A stretch of 64,000 nt of DNA from positions 525,360 to 589,359 of the forward strand of contig NZ_NTLB01000004.1 in the NCBI RefSeq assembly GCF_002514725.1. Reading direction: 5' to 3'. The notes beneath the pieces are model-generated. The model was not told the DNA's origin and made no database searches. It was given only the letters and a program-made list of their open reading frames with translations. This stretch comes from Mangrovitalea sediminis (GTDB taxonomy: Bacteria > Pseudomonadota > Gammaproteobacteria > Pseudomonadales > Oleiphilaceae). Positions 42,618 through 52,679 of this stretch are shown here, piece after piece. Position 1 is the first letter of the stretch. Every line of letters begins with the position of its first letter. The position numbers were made by a program, and so were the translations under genes.

Positions 42618-43493
42618 TCAGGACGTCTTGAGTTGCAACGCGCGTTCATAAAGTTGGTTTTTCGGTATGCCTGTTGCGTCTGCCGCGATGCGCGCGACCG
42701 ATTTCACCGGCAACTCCGACAACAGCGCCTTAAGCAGACGATCAATATCCAGTCCTGTCGCCTGAGCCAGCGAATTATCGACAGGCGCCGCACCTGCCAC
42801 TATCAACACCATCTCTCCCCGGCTGGCATTGGGATCTGCTTCGAGCAAAGCCTGCAGAGCACCCAGCGTCGCGTCGTAGAACTGCTCAAAAGTCTTGGTC
42901 AGCTCCCGCGCCAGCACAACCTGACGCGTCTCCCCGAAACACGCGACCATCGCATCGATCGTATCCCGAACCCGATGAGGCGATTCATAAAAGACCAGCG
43001 TACCGGTTTCATTGGCGAGAGCAGCCAGAAAATCCTGGCGAGCCTTGTTCTTGGCGGGCGGAAATCCGGCGAACACAAAACGATCAGTGGGTAAGCCCGC
43101 TGCCGACAACGCCGTAATCAACGCACTGGCACCCGGTATCGGAACAACCCTGAGACCCCGTTCCCGCGCCTCCCGCACCAGCACAAAGCCCGGGTCCGAG
43201 ATCAAAGGTGTGCCTGCATCAGACACCAGGGCGATTTGTTCGCCACCGGCAACCCGATCAAGCAAGGCGCCGCTGCGAGCACGCTCATTATGGTCGTGCA
43301 ATGCGATGAGCGGTTTATGCAATCCCAAGTGTTGTAGCAGACGAGCGGAGTGACGGGTGTCCTCCGCAGCAACGGCGTCGACCTTCGATAACGTATCTAT
43401 TGCTCTTTGCGTGATATCACCCAGATTGCCGATTGGGGTGGCGACGACATAAAGGCAACCCGCGGCGTCGGCGGTTCGGGGATCATGGGCCAT
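42618..43493 (-). CDS. rsmI: 16S rRNA 2'-O-ribose C1402 methyltransferase
   Basis: RsmI methylates the ribose of C1402, the same nucleotide that RsmH methylates on the base. LYVVATPIGNLGDITQRAI (about residues 14-32), AAEDTRHSARLLQHLG and LVSDAGTPLISDPGF are tetrapyrrole-methylase-fold signatures. 291 residues; GGAG lies 5 bases before the ATG. It is divergent from lpoA. Confidence 0.96.
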   Translation of the reverse strand: MAHDPRTADAAGCLYVVATPIGNLGDITQRAIDTLSKVDAVAAEDTRHSARLLQHLGLHKPLIALHDHNERARSGALLDRVAGGEQIALVSDAGTPLISDPGFVLVREARERGLRVVPIPGASALITALSAAGLPTDRFVFAGFPPAKNKARQDFLAALANETGTLVFYESPHRVRDTIDAMVACFGETRQVVLARELTKTFEQFYDATLGALQALLEADPNASRGEMVLIVAGAAPVDNSLAQATGLDIDRLLKALLSELPVKSVARIAADATGIPKNQLYERALQLKTS

Positions 43494-43668
43494 GACAACT
43501 CCGGAGGTTCAGGGAAAGCATTACTTCGGTTATCCTCGCGTGACGGCGCACGTCATGAGAAACAGGGGACAACCTGTTACACTTGCGTCTTCCGCGCATG
43601 ATGCCGCCGCCGGCGTTGCGCAACAAGCGTTTCTTCACTCTTGATCTGACTGGTGCAGCGAGCCGTTC

Positions 43669-45690
43669 ATGTCCAAATTTTCAGTGAGCTCCCGCGTTGC
43701 CGCGCTGGCATTCGCCGCGCTTTTGGTCACCGCCTGTACACCCGGCCCGGTCAAACCGACCGTCAGCACAGCGGCGAACACCCCGGAATCCTTAATTGCA
43801 GCGGCACAAAAGGCCACTCAGGCCAATGAAAGAGACCGCCTGCTGCTACAGGCTGCAGACATCCTGCAACAAAAGACTGACGACCACCGGGCTCGGCAGG
43901 TACTGAAATCCGTAACAGCCGACCAACTGACACCGGCACTGAAGGACCAGTATCTCCTACTCTCGATGCGAAGCGCGATCAATCTTAACGATGTAGCCTG
44001 GGCTCAGGACCTGGCACCGTCGCTAAGCCCCGATCTTTACACCCATTACCCATCGGACAAGCAGCCACAAGCAGCACTGCTCGAATCAAAAACCCTGGCA
44101 TTGGCCAACCAGCAGGTCCAGGCCGCAGCCATACTGGTCGCGGCCAACAGCCTGTTTCCCGATGACCAGGCCCACCAGAATCGCAACCAGATCTGGCGCT
44201 GGCTGGAGTCGGCCAGCAGTGACGCCCTAGCCCAGGAAGCCAAGCGGTCGAGCAGCTACAACATGCAAGGCTGGCTGGAGCTGGCAATGGCCCTACACCA
44301 AGCGGGCCAAAGCCTGGACCAGCAGAGCCGGGAAATCCGGCAGTGGCAGCAAAACTGGGCCAATCATCCCGCCGCCACCCAGCTGCCCGACGAGCTGGCC
44401 CTGATCGTCTCGCTTGTCCAGCAGCGGCCGGAGCGACTCGTCCTGGCCCTGCCGCTTAGCGGCAACCTGGCCGACGCCGGCAAGGCCATCCTGGAAGGCT
44501 TCGTTGGCGCTTTCTACCAGGACCAGCGCCACAATGACCACAAAACCCGAATCGACGTGGTGGATACGGGATCCGGCGATTTCATGCAGCACTATAAGCA
44601 GATCATGGCCAAGTCTCCGGACCTTGTGATCGGCCCTCTGTCCAAAGCCTCGGTGGCAGAACTGGCCGGTCAACCCAGCCTGCCGGTACCGGTCCTGGCT
44701 CTGAACTACCTCGACAACCCGTCAGCCACAACACCGGATAATCTATTCCAGTTCGGTCTTTCGCCAGATGATGATGTTCGCCAGATTGCAGAGCGCCTGC
44801 GCAGGGACGGCGACAAGAAGGTCCTCGCCATTCTGCCGACAGGCGATTGGGGAGACCGGGTCCTCCAGGCATTCCAGGACAGCTTTGTCCAGCTCGATGG
44901 CGAAGTTCTCGACAACAGCCGCTTTGCCGGCGACGACACTCTCAAGCGGGCTGTAGCCAACCTCCTGGGCGTCACGCAGAGCCGCGACCGGGCAATTCAG
45001 GTGGAACGCACTATCGGCATGGACGTCAAGTTCGAACCACGACGCCGTCAGGATGCGGACGCCATTGTCATGGTGGCCTCTCCGCCAGTAGCTCGCCAGA
45101 TCAAACCATTGCTGGAGTTCTATTTCGCTGGAGACCTCCCGGTCTACGCAACCTCTCTTGTCTATACCGGCAAGCCAAACCCCCAGCGCGATGCCGATCT
45201 CGATGGCGTCCGCTTTACCGACCTGCCCTGGGTACTGGCCAACCAGAACCCTCTGCGAAAGGAAGTGCAGACGACGTTTCCGTCGCTGTTCGGACAATAC
45301 GACCGCCTTTTTGCGATGGGTGCCGATGCCTATCTGCTGAGTTCGAGACTGCCGCTGCTGAAACAGGTCCAGGGAAGCATGGTCGACGGCGCCACTGGCT
45401 TGCTGACCATGGATGACAGCCGCCGCATTCACCGAAAGTTGGACTGGGCCATTTTCCGAAACGGGACGCCGCAGTTGCTGCCTGCCGACCAGACAGACAC
45501 TTCGGCGCCGACTTCCGACAATACAAACCCAGCGCAACAACAACCCGCCGGCGAACCTCCGGAAGCTTCGTCGGCCAATGACAACACGGTCAAGGAAGAT
45601 AACGATGCCGGCAACTCGGCGGGCGACGGGACAGCAAATGGAACAGCTGGCCAGCCGCTACCTGCGCAAAAAGGGACTACAAGTCCTTGA
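43669..45690 (+). CDS. lpoA: Penicillin-binding protein activator LpoA
   Basis: LpoA is an outer-membrane lipoprotein that activates PBP1A through the periplasm. The lipobox LLVTACTPG places the lipidated Cys at about residue 24. Next come a helical TPR-like N-domain and a C-domain of periplasmic-binding-protein fold (RLVLALPLSGNLADAGKAILEGFVGAF, about 261; VIGPLSKASVAELA, about 321). The last 50 residues are low-complexity and overlap the yraN reading frame. 673 residues, close to E. coli. Confidence 0.93.
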   Translation: MSKFSVSSRVAALAFAALLVTACTPGPVKPTVSTAANTPESLIAAAQKATQANERDRLLLQAADILQQKTDDHRARQVLKSVTADQLTPALKDQYLLLSMRSAINLNDVAWAQDLAPSLSPDLYTHYPSDKQPQAALLESKTLALANQQVQAAAILVAANSLFPDDQAHQNRNQIWRWLESASSDALAQEAKRSSSYNMQGWLELAMALHQAGQSLDQQSREIRQWQQNWANHPAATQLPDELALIVSLVQQRPERLVLALPLSGNLADAGKAILEGFVGAFYQDQRHNDHKTRIDVVDTGSGDFMQHYKQIMAKSPDLVIGPLSKASVAELAGQPSLPVPVLALNYLDNPSATTPDNLFQFGLSPDDDVRQIAERLRRDGDKKVLAILPTGDWGDRVLQAFQDSFVQLDGEVLDNSRFAGDDTLKRAVANLLGVTQSRDRAIQVERTIGMDVKFEPRRRQDADAIVMVASPPVARQIKPLLEFYFAGDLPVYATSLVYTGKPNPQRDADLDGVRFTDLPWVLANQNPLRKEVQTTFPSLFGQYDRLFAMGADAYLLSSRLPLLKQVQGSMVDGATGLLTMDDSRRIHRKLDWAIFRNGTPQLLPADQTDTSAPTSDNTNPAQQQPAGEPPEASSANDNTVKEDNDAGNSAGDGTANGTAGQPLPAQKGTTSP

Positions 45691-45973
45691 AAACAATTAC
45701 TACTCGAAGCGAGGTGAAATAGACCTCATTTGCCGGGACGGTGACACGCTGGTCTTTGTGGAAGTCCGCTTCCGCAAGAGTGACGGACTGACCAGCGGCG
45801 CAGAAAGCATCACGCCGACCAAAACCCGGCGCATCATTCATACGGCCCAATGCTATCTGCAGCAACACGCGCTATGGCAAATGCCCTGCCGCTTCGATGT
45901 CGTGGACATCTCACGCTCGTCGCTGGGCCGTCATCATATTCACTGGATTGCTAACGCCTTCGACACAACATGA
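45605..45973 (+). CDS. yraN: YraN family (UPF0102) endonuclease-like protein
   Basis: The 122-residue product has KRGEIDLICRDGDTLVFVEVRFRK (read in pieces), the GEIDLI...FVEVR motif of a restriction-endonuclease-like fold. The ATG at 45605 has AAGGA 8 bases upstream and gives MPATRRATGQQMEQLASRYL, matching family N-termini. The gene thus begins 86 bases inside lpoA in another frame. Function is not settled; it may act in DNA processing. Its stop overlaps diaA. Confidence 0.88.
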   Translation: MPATRRATGQQMEQLASRYLRKKGLQVLENNYYSKRGEIDLICRDGDTLVFVEVRFRKSDGLTSGAESITPTKTRRIIHTAQCYLQQHALWQMPCRFDVVDISRSSLGRHHIHWIANAFDTT

Positions 45974-46560
45974 CCGATCATCGCGCTTTTATCGAAAACA
46001 CCTTTGCTGAACACATGGAAGCCGTTGCCGAGACGGCGTCGGACTTGAGCGGCGCCATCAGCGCCATCGCCGAAGCCCTGGTCGGCACATTACTGAACGA
46101 AGGTCGCATCCTGGCCTGTGCCAACGGGACAGCCAATGTCCTGGCACAGTATTTCTGTACGAGTCTGCTCAACCGACTGGAACAGGAACGCCCTGCGCTG
46201 CCAGCCATCAACCTGGGAGCCGACGCCACCACTTATGCCGCCATTTGCCGTGACAACCGTTTCAACGACACTTTTTCCCGCCAGGTACGGGCTCTGGGTA
46301 AGGAAAACGACACGCTTCTGGTCATTGTGGACGACGGTCACAAAGCCAACCTGATCCAGGCGATACAGGCTGCTCACGACCGACAGATGCGGGTAATCGT
46401 TATCAGTGCAAAAGAGGAAAACGACATTATGTCGCTATTGCACCCGGAAGATCACGAGATCGCCTTGCACGACCTATCTTCAACCCGGGCTGCCGAGGTC
46501 ACACTGCTCGTCATCAACGCTATCTGCGCACTGATCGACCAGATGCTGTTCGGCGTGTAA
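45970..46560 (+). CDS. diaA: DiaA-type SIS-domain DnaA regulator
   Basis: DiaA binds DnaA and promotes timely initiation; it belongs to the sugar isomerase (SIS) family close to GmhA. The 196 residues show ILACANGTANVLAQYF (about 36-51), the SIS loop, and DTLLVIVDDGHKANLIQAIQAA (about 114). Here the loop has NGTAN where GmhA has NGGSA, arguing for a regulator more than phosphoheptose isomerase. It overlaps yraN by ATGA. The usual next gene, a BON-domain lipoprotein (dolP), is absent. Confidence 0.85.
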   Translation: MTDHRAFIENTFAEHMEAVAETASDLSGAISAIAEALVGTLLNEGRILACANGTANVLAQYFCTSLLNRLEQERPALPAINLGADATTYAAICRDNRFNDTFSRQVRALGKENDTLLVIVDDGHKANLIQAIQAAHDRQMRVIVISAKEENDIMSLLHPEDHEIALHDLSSTRAAEVTLLVINAICALIDQMLFGV

Positions 46561-46575
46561 CCCAGGTTACACGCC
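46552..46575. terminator. Hairpin between convergent diaA and sspB (no T-tract)
   Basis: Arms 46552-46561 and 46566-46575 are perfectly complementary over 10 bp with a CCAG loop. The hairpin includes the diaA stop codon. No T-run follows. Confidence 0.55.
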
Positions 46576-46584
46576 CCGCCACTG

Positions 46585-47052
46585 TTACTTGATGACCTTG
46601 AGATTGGGCTTGCTGCTTTTCTTTTCAGCAGCAGTCCGCTCCGTCGATGATGCGTCTGCCGGTACGCTGGCAACGCCTACCGGGCGGCTTTCCGGTGGCA
46701 TTCCCGGCTCGCTGCCAAAGACCATCCCCTGCCCATTTTCCTTGGCATAAATCGCCAGGACACCTGCCATAGGGATGTAGACATGCATCGGCACACCGCC
46801 AAACCGCGCACTGAACTCCAAGGCTTCGTTGCCAATCAGGAGCCCCTGAACAGCAGAGGGACTGATATTCAGCACAATCTGCCCATTCGCGACGTAATCC
46901 ATGGGCACCTGTACTCCAGGCACCGCGGCGTCGACCACGACATAAGGCGTCACCTGGTTATCAAGGATCCATTCATTGAAAGCCCGGACCAGGTAAGGAC
47001 GACTTGAGACCATGTTATTTGCTGGCGGATTCATAAAGCCTCCGTCGCTCAT
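46585..47052 (-). CDS. sspB: ClpXP adaptor SspB
   Basis: SspB delivers ssrA-tagged proteins to ClpXP. The ssrA-binding domain is seen in RPYLVRAFNEWILDNQVTPYVVVD and GQIVLNISPSAV (about residues 18-75). After a flexible linker the tail ends KPNLKVIK, the XB motif that docks on ClpX. 155 residues. Internal ATGs at 47034 and 47013 could also serve as starts. Confidence 0.95.
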   Translation of the reverse strand: MSDGGFMNPPANNMVSSRPYLVRAFNEWILDNQVTPYVVVDAAVPGVQVPMDYVANGQIVLNISPSAVQGLLIGNEALEFSARFGGVPMHVYIPMAGVLAIYAKENGQGMVFGSEPGMPPESRPVGVASVPADASSTERTAAEKKSSKPNLKVIK

Positions 47053-47233
47053 TGATGAAAATCCTCAACGCCCCTAACAAACGCTCAATTACTGCACACG
47101 CTGGTCAAGATACGCCTATTGAGGGTGCCGGAACAAACGCTTCTTCGGAAAGACAGGCAAACCGCCGAAAAGTTTGTTCCAACCAGGGAGTTTGCATTCG
47201 AGAACCGCGCGCCCCCTCATCAAGCCGGAATGC

Positions 47234-47863
47234 TCAATCCCGCATATCTTCTTCGATATCGGACAGGCTGGCTTTAAAGCCTTCTCTGGCAAAAATACGT
47301 TCCATATATTTGGTAATTGCCCGAGCCGGCTTCTCTGGCAGCTCGATACCCATTTTCGGCAAACGCCAAAGGATCGGAGCTACACAGCAGTCGACAATCG
47401 TGAACTCTTCACTCATGAAGAAAGGCCCTTCGGCGAACAGCGGCGCTGTCGCTGTCAGGCTTTCACGCAATTCCTTCCTGGCTTCTTCCACATCCTTGTC
47501 GTTACCGCCGGAAAGAATGCGATCCACAAGGCCGCACCAGTCACGCTGAATCCGGAACATCATCAAGCGACTGTTGGCGCGAGCCACAGGATAGACCGGC
47601 AACAGAGGAGGATGCGGGAAACGCTCATCCAGATATTCCATCATGATGTTCGGCTCGTACAGCACCAGATCCCGGTCGACCAGCGTCGGCAGCGCATTGT
47701 ACGGATTCAGATCAGACAGTTCCTCAGGAGGATTGTCGGGATCTACATCCACGACATCGACCGTAACACCCTTTTCAGCGAGCACAATACGGACACGGTG
47801 GCTGTAATGACTGGCCGGATCAGAGAAAAATGTCATTGATGACCGTTTGGTCACAACGCCCAT
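47234..47863 (-). CDS. sspA: Stringent starvation protein A (RNA polymerase-associated)
   Basis: SspA has a glutathione-S-transferase fold without the enzyme activity and binds RNA polymerase during stress. [19 protein letters not shown] (about residues 15-33) and [36 protein letters not shown] (read in pieces) are typical. 209 residues. It is separated from petC by a strong terminator and from sspB by about 180 bases without a clear signal. Confidence 0.95.
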   Translation of the reverse strand: MGVVTKRSSMTFFSDPASHYSHRVRIVLAEKGVTVDVVDVDPDNPPEELSDLNPYNALPTLVDRDLVLYEPNIMMEYLDERFPHPPLLPVYPVARANSRLMMFRIQRDWCGLVDRILSGGNDKDVEEARKELRESLTATAPLFAEGPFFMSEEFTIVDCCVAPILWRLPKMGIELPEKPARAITKYMERIFAREGFKASLSDIEEDMRD

Positions 47864-47907
47864 AGGACTACCCCGTGATGATTGGTATGGACAGAATGGT
47901 TCCAGAC

Positions 47908-47942
47908 AAAACCCAGCGAGCGACGATATATCGCTCGCTGGG
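47908..47942 (-). terminator. Terminator after petABC
   Basis: On the minus strand 12 perfect base pairs (47912-47923 with 47931-47942), a 7-base loop and TTTT. It separates the bc1 operon from sspA-sspB. Confidence 0.88.
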
Positions 47943-47974
47943 TCTGTAAGATCCAGCGATTATACCCGAAAACG

Positions 47975-48730
47975 TTAGTGCACGTCTTTCCAGTACTCGC
48001 GATTGAGCAGATAAGCAAACACAAAGAAGATTGCGATGAAAATCAGGACGTATGTCCCCAATCTTTCCCGCTGCAATTTTATGGGCTCACCCATGTAAAA
48101 CAGGAAGTTCGTGATGTCATACGCAACCTGATCATACTGCTGCGGGGTCATCGATCCCTTTTGCGCCCACTTGGAGCAGCCACCCTCACCCCGCACGTCA
48201 CCGCTCATAGGATCGACATGCGGCTTCGCACCCAGGCGCGGCGGCTCAGCACACAGCCCCTGAAGATTCACCAGGACATGAGGCATGGCAACCTTCGGAA
48301 AGACCACGTTGTTCACACCACGCGGGCGACTGTCATCTTTATAGAAGCCTTTCAGGTAAGAATAAATCCAGTCCGCTCCACGCAAACGTCCTTCCAGCGT
48401 CAAATCCGGCGGCGCCTTACCGAACCAGCCTGTAGCCTGACTCGGACTCATTGCGTTATCCATGAGCTCACCGATTTTAGCGCCGGTGAAGATCAGGTTC
48501 TTCTCATACAGTTCGTTCGGTATTCCCAAATCCTTCGCCACCCGTTGATAGCGCATGTATTTGGCCGAATGACAGCCCATACAGTAGTTCGTGAAATATT
48601 TATCGCCCCGCTGCAAGGAAGCCTTGTCATGCAGATCCGGCGTCATATGATCCAACGGAATGGCATCTTCAGCCGCCACCGCAAAAACCGGAACGAGGAG
48701 TAGCGTCAGCAAGACCATCAGCTTTTTCAT
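47975..48730 (-). CDS. petC: Cytochrome c1
   Basis: This is the heme c subunit of the bc1 complex, which passes electrons from the Rieske protein to soluble cytochrome c. It has a cleaved signal peptide (MKKLMVLLTLLLVPVFAVAA), the heme motif CMGCH (about residues 53-57), a distal methionine region and one C-terminal membrane helix (about 224-243). 251 residues. Its ATG shares one base with the petB stop. Confidence 0.97.
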   Translation of the reverse strand: MKKLMVLLTLLLVPVFAVAAEDAIPLDHMTPDLHDKASLQRGDKYFTNYCMGCHSAKYMRYQRVAKDLGIPNELYEKNLIFTGAKIGELMDNAMSPSQATGWFGKAPPDLTLEGRLRGADWIYSYLKGFYKDDSRPRGVNNVVFPKVAMPHVLVNLQGLCAEPPRLGAKPHVDPMSGDVRGEGGCSKWAQKGSMTPQQYDQVAYDITNFLFYMGEPIKLQRERLGTYVLIFIAIFFVFAYLLNREYWKDVH

Positions 48731-49962
48731 CAGCCTGTCACCCTCTCTGGTACCGGTTTGGTTTTCTCCATCCTTGTGTAGAACGGCATCAGGATAAAGT
48801 ACGAGAAGTATAGAACCGTCATGATCGACCCCCAGGTATTATGGGTCGGCGAAGGCGGCACCATGCCCAGATAGGCTAGCGAACAGAAGCTGATCACAAA
48901 AATAAGCAGGAATATCTTACTCAACCAGCCCTTGTAGCGAATCGACTTCACCGGACTGCGGTCGAGCCAGGGCAGCACAAAGAGAATCGCAATCGCGGCA
49001 CCCATCGTAACCACACCCCAGAACTTGCCGGGCAAACCAAACAGGTTCACGTGCACGGCCCGCAACATCGCATAGAAGGGAGTGAAGTACCAGACCGGCT
49101 CTATATGGGGCGGTGTCTTCAGCGGATTGGACGGTTCAAAGTTGGGCGTTTCCAGGAAGTGGCCACCCAATGTCGGGAAAAAGAAGACCACTGCGCAGAA
49201 GACGAAGAGGAAAACCGCCACAGCGCAGATATCGTGGACCGTATAGTACGGATGGAAGGGAATACCATCTTTCGGAATACCATTCTCATCCTTGTTTTTC
49301 TTGATTTCGATACCATCGGGATTATTCGAACCAACTTCATGCAGCGCCAGGATGTGCATCACGACCAGCGCAAGCAGAATGATCGGCACCGCCACGACAT
49401 GCAGCGCAAAGAAGCGGTTCAGCGTAATGCCTGAAATCAGGTAGTCACCGCGAATCCACAGCGACAGGTCGTTACCGATGCCCGGAATCGCGCCAAACAG
49501 GTTGACGATAACCTGCGCTCCCCAGTAAGACATCTGCCCCCAAGGCAGCAGGTACCCGAAAAACGCCTCCGCCATCAGGCAGAGATAGATCGTCATCCCG
49601 AAAATCCATACCAGTTCCCGCGGCTTGCGGTAAGAGCCGTACATCAGCCCACGGAACATGTGGAGATAGACCACGATGAAAAACGCGGACGCACCCGTTG
49701 AATGAAGATAACGGATCAACCAACCCCACTGCACATCGCGCATGATGTACTGCACCGACGCGAAAGCACCTTCGGCAGTCGGGTTATAGCTCATTGTCAG
49801 CCAGATACCGGTCACTAACTGGTTGACCAACACCAGCAGCGAGAGAGAACCGAAGAAATACCAGACGTTGAAGTTCTTAGGTGCGTAGTATTTGCTCAGG
49901 TGCCGCTCGTAGGCATCGATGATCGGCAGGCGAGCGTCAATCCACTGAATCAGCTTTTGCAT
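48730..49962 (-). CDS. petB: Cytochrome b of the bc1 complex
   Basis: The subunit carries two b hemes and the quinol sites. Eight membrane helices are expected. Heme histidines lie in LHSTGASAFFIVVYLHMFRGL (helix 2, read in pieces) and RFFALHVVAVPIILLALVVMHILALH (helix 4). The Qo motif appears as PPHIEPVWYF, with PPHIEP in place of the more usual PEW environment. The ATG at 49962 has GGAG 8 bases upstream and touches the petA stop; the preceding GTG is possible. 410 residues. Confidence 0.96.
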   Translation of the reverse strand: MQKLIQWIDARLPIIDAYERHLSKYYAPKNFNVWYFFGSLSLLVLVNQLVTGIWLTMSYNPTAEGAFASVQYIMRDVQWGWLIRYLHSTGASAFFIVVYLHMFRGLMYGSYRKPRELVWIFGMTIYLCLMAEAFFGYLLPWGQMSYWGAQVIVNLFGAIPGIGNDLSLWIRGDYLISGITLNRFFALHVVAVPIILLALVVMHILALHEVGSNNPDGIEIKKNKDENGIPKDGIPFHPYYTVHDICAVAVFLFVFCAVVFFFPTLGGHFLETPNFEPSNPLKTPPHIEPVWYFTPFYAMLRAVHVNLFGLPGKFWGVVTMGAAIAILFVLPWLDRSPVKSIRYKGWLSKIFLLIFVISFCSLAYLGMVPPSPTHNTWGSIMTVLYFSYFILMPFYTRMEKTKPVPERVTG

Positions 49963-50558
49963 CACGCTTTCTCCGGATCCACGCCAACAACGATAGTGTC
50001 CTCGCCCACAAAGTGATAAGGCGGAACCTCCAGGTTCAACGGCGCAGGCTGGTTAATCCAGACCCGGCCAGCGAGATCGTATTTGGAACCGTGACAAGGG
50101 CAATAATAACCACCTACCCAGTCCAGCCCCTTGAGATCGTCGGGATGCACTTCGGGCCGATAGTTCGGCACGCAGCCCAAATGGGTACAAATACCAACCA
50201 AAACGGAAATGTGGGGCTTGATAGAACGATAGATGCCGGTAATGTAGGGAGGTTGCTGCGGATTCTTGGACTCGGGATCGGCCACCCGATCATTCATTTT
50301 CTTGATATTTGCCAACATCGCATCAGAGCGGCGAACGACCCAGACAGGCTTGCCGCGCCATGCAACAGTCGCCTGCTGCCCTTCCTCAATCTTGCTGATA
50401 TTGAATTTGACCGGAGCTCCGGCCGCCTCTGCTTTGGCACTGGGCTCCCAGGACGCCACGAAAGGCACGGCAGCCCCGACGACGCCAACTCCCCCCACAA
50501 CCGAGGTCGCACCAATTAGGAATCGGCGCCGACCCTGGTTTACGTCGCCATTACTCAT
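49962..50558 (-). CDS. petA: Rieske iron-sulfur protein of the bc1 complex
   Basis: It carries the 2Fe-2S cluster with two Cys and two His in [12 protein letters not shown] (about residues 124-135) and [15 protein letters not shown] (about 154-168). The N-terminus [19 protein letters not shown] reads as a twin-arginine-type membrane anchor, so export is probably by Tat in a folded state. 198 residues. GGGAGA lies about 8 bases upstream of the ATG. First gene of petABC. Confidence 0.96.
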   Translation of the reverse strand: MSNGDVNQGRRRFLIGATSVVGGVGVVGAAVPFVASWEPSAKAEAAGAPVKFNISKIEEGQQATVAWRGKPVWVVRRSDAMLANIKKMNDRVADPESKNPQQPPYITGIYRSIKPHISVLVGICTHLGCVPNYRPEVHPDDLKGLDWVGGYYCPCHGSKYDLAGRVWINQPAPLNLEVPPYHFVGEDTIVVGVDPEKA

Positions 50559-50770
50559 GCTGGTTTTCTCCCATCAAGCAAAAGCGCCCCTCGGTGTGAC
50601 GAGATCCGCGCCGACACAAACCGCAGGAATTTCTTATTAATACGCAAAGATACTAATGAAATTAACGATACCTTACAAGCAAGCCACCGCCGCAAACCTG
50701 TCCCGGATCAATGAATTGCCAAAGCCTGAAGATAGCAGCAAGAAGAGAGGTTTGCCGGAGGATGCCACAA

Positions 50771-50798
50771 AAAAACCCGGCCAATAGCCGGGTTTTTT
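50771..50798 (-). terminator. Terminator of the rplM-rpsI operon
   Basis: On the minus strand CCCGGC (50792-50787 region) pairs with GCCGGG (50781-50776) around a 5-base loop, followed by a T-run of five or more. A-T pairs extend the stem on both sides. It lies just after rpsI. Confidence 0.88.
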
Positions 50799-50820
50799 GA
50801 ACAGTCGGAGTAAGCCGCTG

Positions 50821-51213
50821 TTAACGCTTGGAGTACTGCGGACGCTTACGCGCTTTACGCAGACCCACTTTCTTACGTTCGACTTCACGTGCATCACGAG
50901 TCACATAACCCGCACGACGCAGCGCAGAACGCAGATTCTCATCGTATTCGATCAGGGCGCGCGTCAAACCGTGGCGAATTGCGCCAGCCTGACCGCTGGA
51001 ACCACCACCAGCAACCGTTACCTTGATGTCGAAACGATCCACTGCTTCCGAAAGAACCAGCGGCTGACGCACGATCATGCGCAGCGTTTCGCGACCGAAG
51101 AATTGCTCGATGGTGCGACCGTTGATGGAAATACTGCCGCTACCAGGCTTGATGAACACACGGGCGGTAGAGGTTTTCCGACGACCGGTGCCGTAGTTTT
51201 GAGATGCTGCCAT
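50821..51213 (-). CDS. rpsI: 30S ribosomal protein S9
   Basis: The 130 residues show [18 protein letters not shown] at the start, [18 protein letters not shown] (the conserved loop) and the basic C-terminal tail [12 protein letters not shown] that reaches the ribosomal P site. The last residues SKR are invariant. Translated after rplM with a 12-base gap. Confidence 0.99.
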   Translation of the reverse strand: MAASQNYGTGRRKTSTARVFIKPGSGSISINGRTIEQFFGRETLRMIVRQPLVLSEAVDRFDIKVTVAGGGSSGQAGAIRHGLTRALIEYDENLRSALRRAGYVTRDAREVERKKVGLRKARKRPQYSKR

Positions 51214-51225
51214 ATCCGCCTTCCG

Positions 51226-51654
51226 TTAAATGTCCAGAACTTGAGGTTGCTGAGCGGTATGCGGATGCTCAGTGCCTGCGTAGACTTTCAGCTTCTTGAA
51301 CATCGCCCGACCCAGCGGCCCTCTCGGCAGCATGCCTTTAACGGCACTTTCGATCACTTGCTGAGGAGCTTTTTGGATCAGCTTATCAAAGCTGATGGAA
51401 CGAATACCGCCAGGGTATCCGGTGTGATGATAGTACTGCTTCGCGGTAGCCTTCTTACCGGTTACCCGCACTTTCTCCGCGTTGATCACCACGATGTAAT
51501 CGCCGGTGTCGACATGGGGCGTAAATTCAGGCTTATGCTTGCCCCGCAGACGACGGGCGATTTCTGTAGACAAACGACCCAGCGTTTTGCCAGACGCGTC
51601 CACCACATACCAGTCACGCTTAACGGTTTCTGGTTTCGCACTCAGAGTCTTCAT
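51226..51654 (-). CDS. rplM: 50S ribosomal protein L13
   Basis: L13 is an early assembly protein of the 50S subunit. The 142 residues include [46 protein letters not shown] and [24 protein letters not shown], all conserved. A near-consensus promoter lies about 135 bases upstream, leaving room for a leader. Confidence 0.99.
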   Translation of the reverse strand: MKTLSAKPETVKRDWYVVDASGKTLGRLSTEIARRLRGKHKPEFTPHVDTGDYIVVINAEKVRVTGKKATAKQYYHHTGYPGGIRSISFDKLIQKAPQQVIESAVKGMLPRGPLGRAMFKKLKVYAGTEHPHTAQQPQVLDI

Positions 51655-51787
51655 TGATCCCGCCTTACAAACATTAATCGCCTACACTCCTGACACTTCC
51701 ATCAAGAGAAGGCATGAACGACTTGGTTATAGGCTTTCGTCACCCGGGGCTAGGATTGACAAAAAGCCACTTAAAGCCAGGGCGCGC

Positions 51788-51816
51788 ATTATACCCAAGG
51801 TTATATGCCCTGCCAA
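51788..51816 (-). promoter_or_regulatory. Promoter of rplM-rpsI
   Basis: On the minus strand TTGGCA (51816-51811), a 17-base spacer and TATAAT (51793-51788). It begins a few bases after the tatD stop, so the ribosomal protein operon is started independently. Confidence 0.82.
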
Positions 51817-51821
51817 GCCTT

Positions 51822-52679
51822 TTACGGTTTTCGCCGATACAGCCGCCGCACGTTGTCCAACAGCGTCTCAGCCAATACCGTCGCGGTTTCCTGCCGCAAC
51901 GCACAAAGCGCCTCGAAAATCCGCCGCAATGCCAGAGAGTTGTTGTGTCCGGCATCAATACCGGCAGGCAACATATCAGGCGCATCGGTTTCCAGCACCA
52001 AACAGGAAAGCGGCAGGCGACTGATCGCGTCCCGGGTCTTGCGGGCCCGCTGATAGGTAATCACCCCACCGACGCCGATAAAACCACCCTGCCGGGCAAA
52101 GCGATATGCCTGTTCGTAGCTCCCGGAAAATCCATGAACCAGGAACGTACCCTCAAAACGTGCACGACTCAACATGGCGAACACATCGTCATGCATACGA
52201 ACGGAATGAATGACCAGCGGCAGATCCAACGCTTTGGCCAGACGGATCTGGGCATCAAAAAAAAACCCTTGTCGCTCTAGGTCCGGTTTGAGCGCATCCA
52301 TCCCGCATTCGCCCAACGCTACCAGAGCCTGATCCCGTTCCGACAGTCGCCGTTCAAGAGCGACAAGCGCCTCCCGATCGTGCTCAGCCACAAACCAGGG
52401 GTGTATTCCCAGACAATAGGAAAGTCGGGAATCTCCTCGCGCCGTCTGGCAAACCCGGGACCAGTCGGCCTGGCGCACACCGGGAATGACCAACCCCAGA
52501 ATACCCTCAGCATCGAAGCGAGCCAGGATCGACTCCCTCCGACCATCGAATTCCGGGAAATCAAAATGGCAGTGGGCGTCGAACAAAGGCAGAAGCTCGA
52601 CAGCGCGTTCCTCCGCATCACCAGAGGCGATGCCCTCGCGACGGTCGTTAGTGCTCCCGCGTCTTATGGAAGCTGACAT
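51822..52679 (-). CDS. tatD: TatD family metal-dependent hydrolase
   Basis: TatD proteins are TIM-barrel DNases or phosphodiesterases. [13 protein letters not shown] (about residues 33-45) holds the first metal histidines, GECGMDAL has the bridging Glu, and [12 protein letters not shown] and [10 protein letters not shown] the later histidines, followed by [10 protein letters not shown]. The only usable start is the ATG at 52679, with GGAG 10 bases upstream. It overlaps the prfC 3' end by 32 bases. 285 residues. Confidence 0.9.
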   Translation of the reverse strand: MSASIRRGSTNDRREGIASGDAEERAVELLPLFDAHCHFDFPEFDGRRESILARFDAEGILGLVIPGVRQADWSRVCQTARGDSRLSYCLGIHPWFVAEHDREALVALERRLSERDQALVALGECGMDALKPDLERQGFFFDAQIRLAKALDLPLVIHSVRMHDDVFAMLSRARFEGTFLVHGFSGSYEQAYRFARQGGFIGVGGVITYQRARKTRDAISRLPLSCLVLETDAPDMLPAGIDAGHNNSLALRRIFEALCALRQETATVLAETLLDNVRRLYRRKP

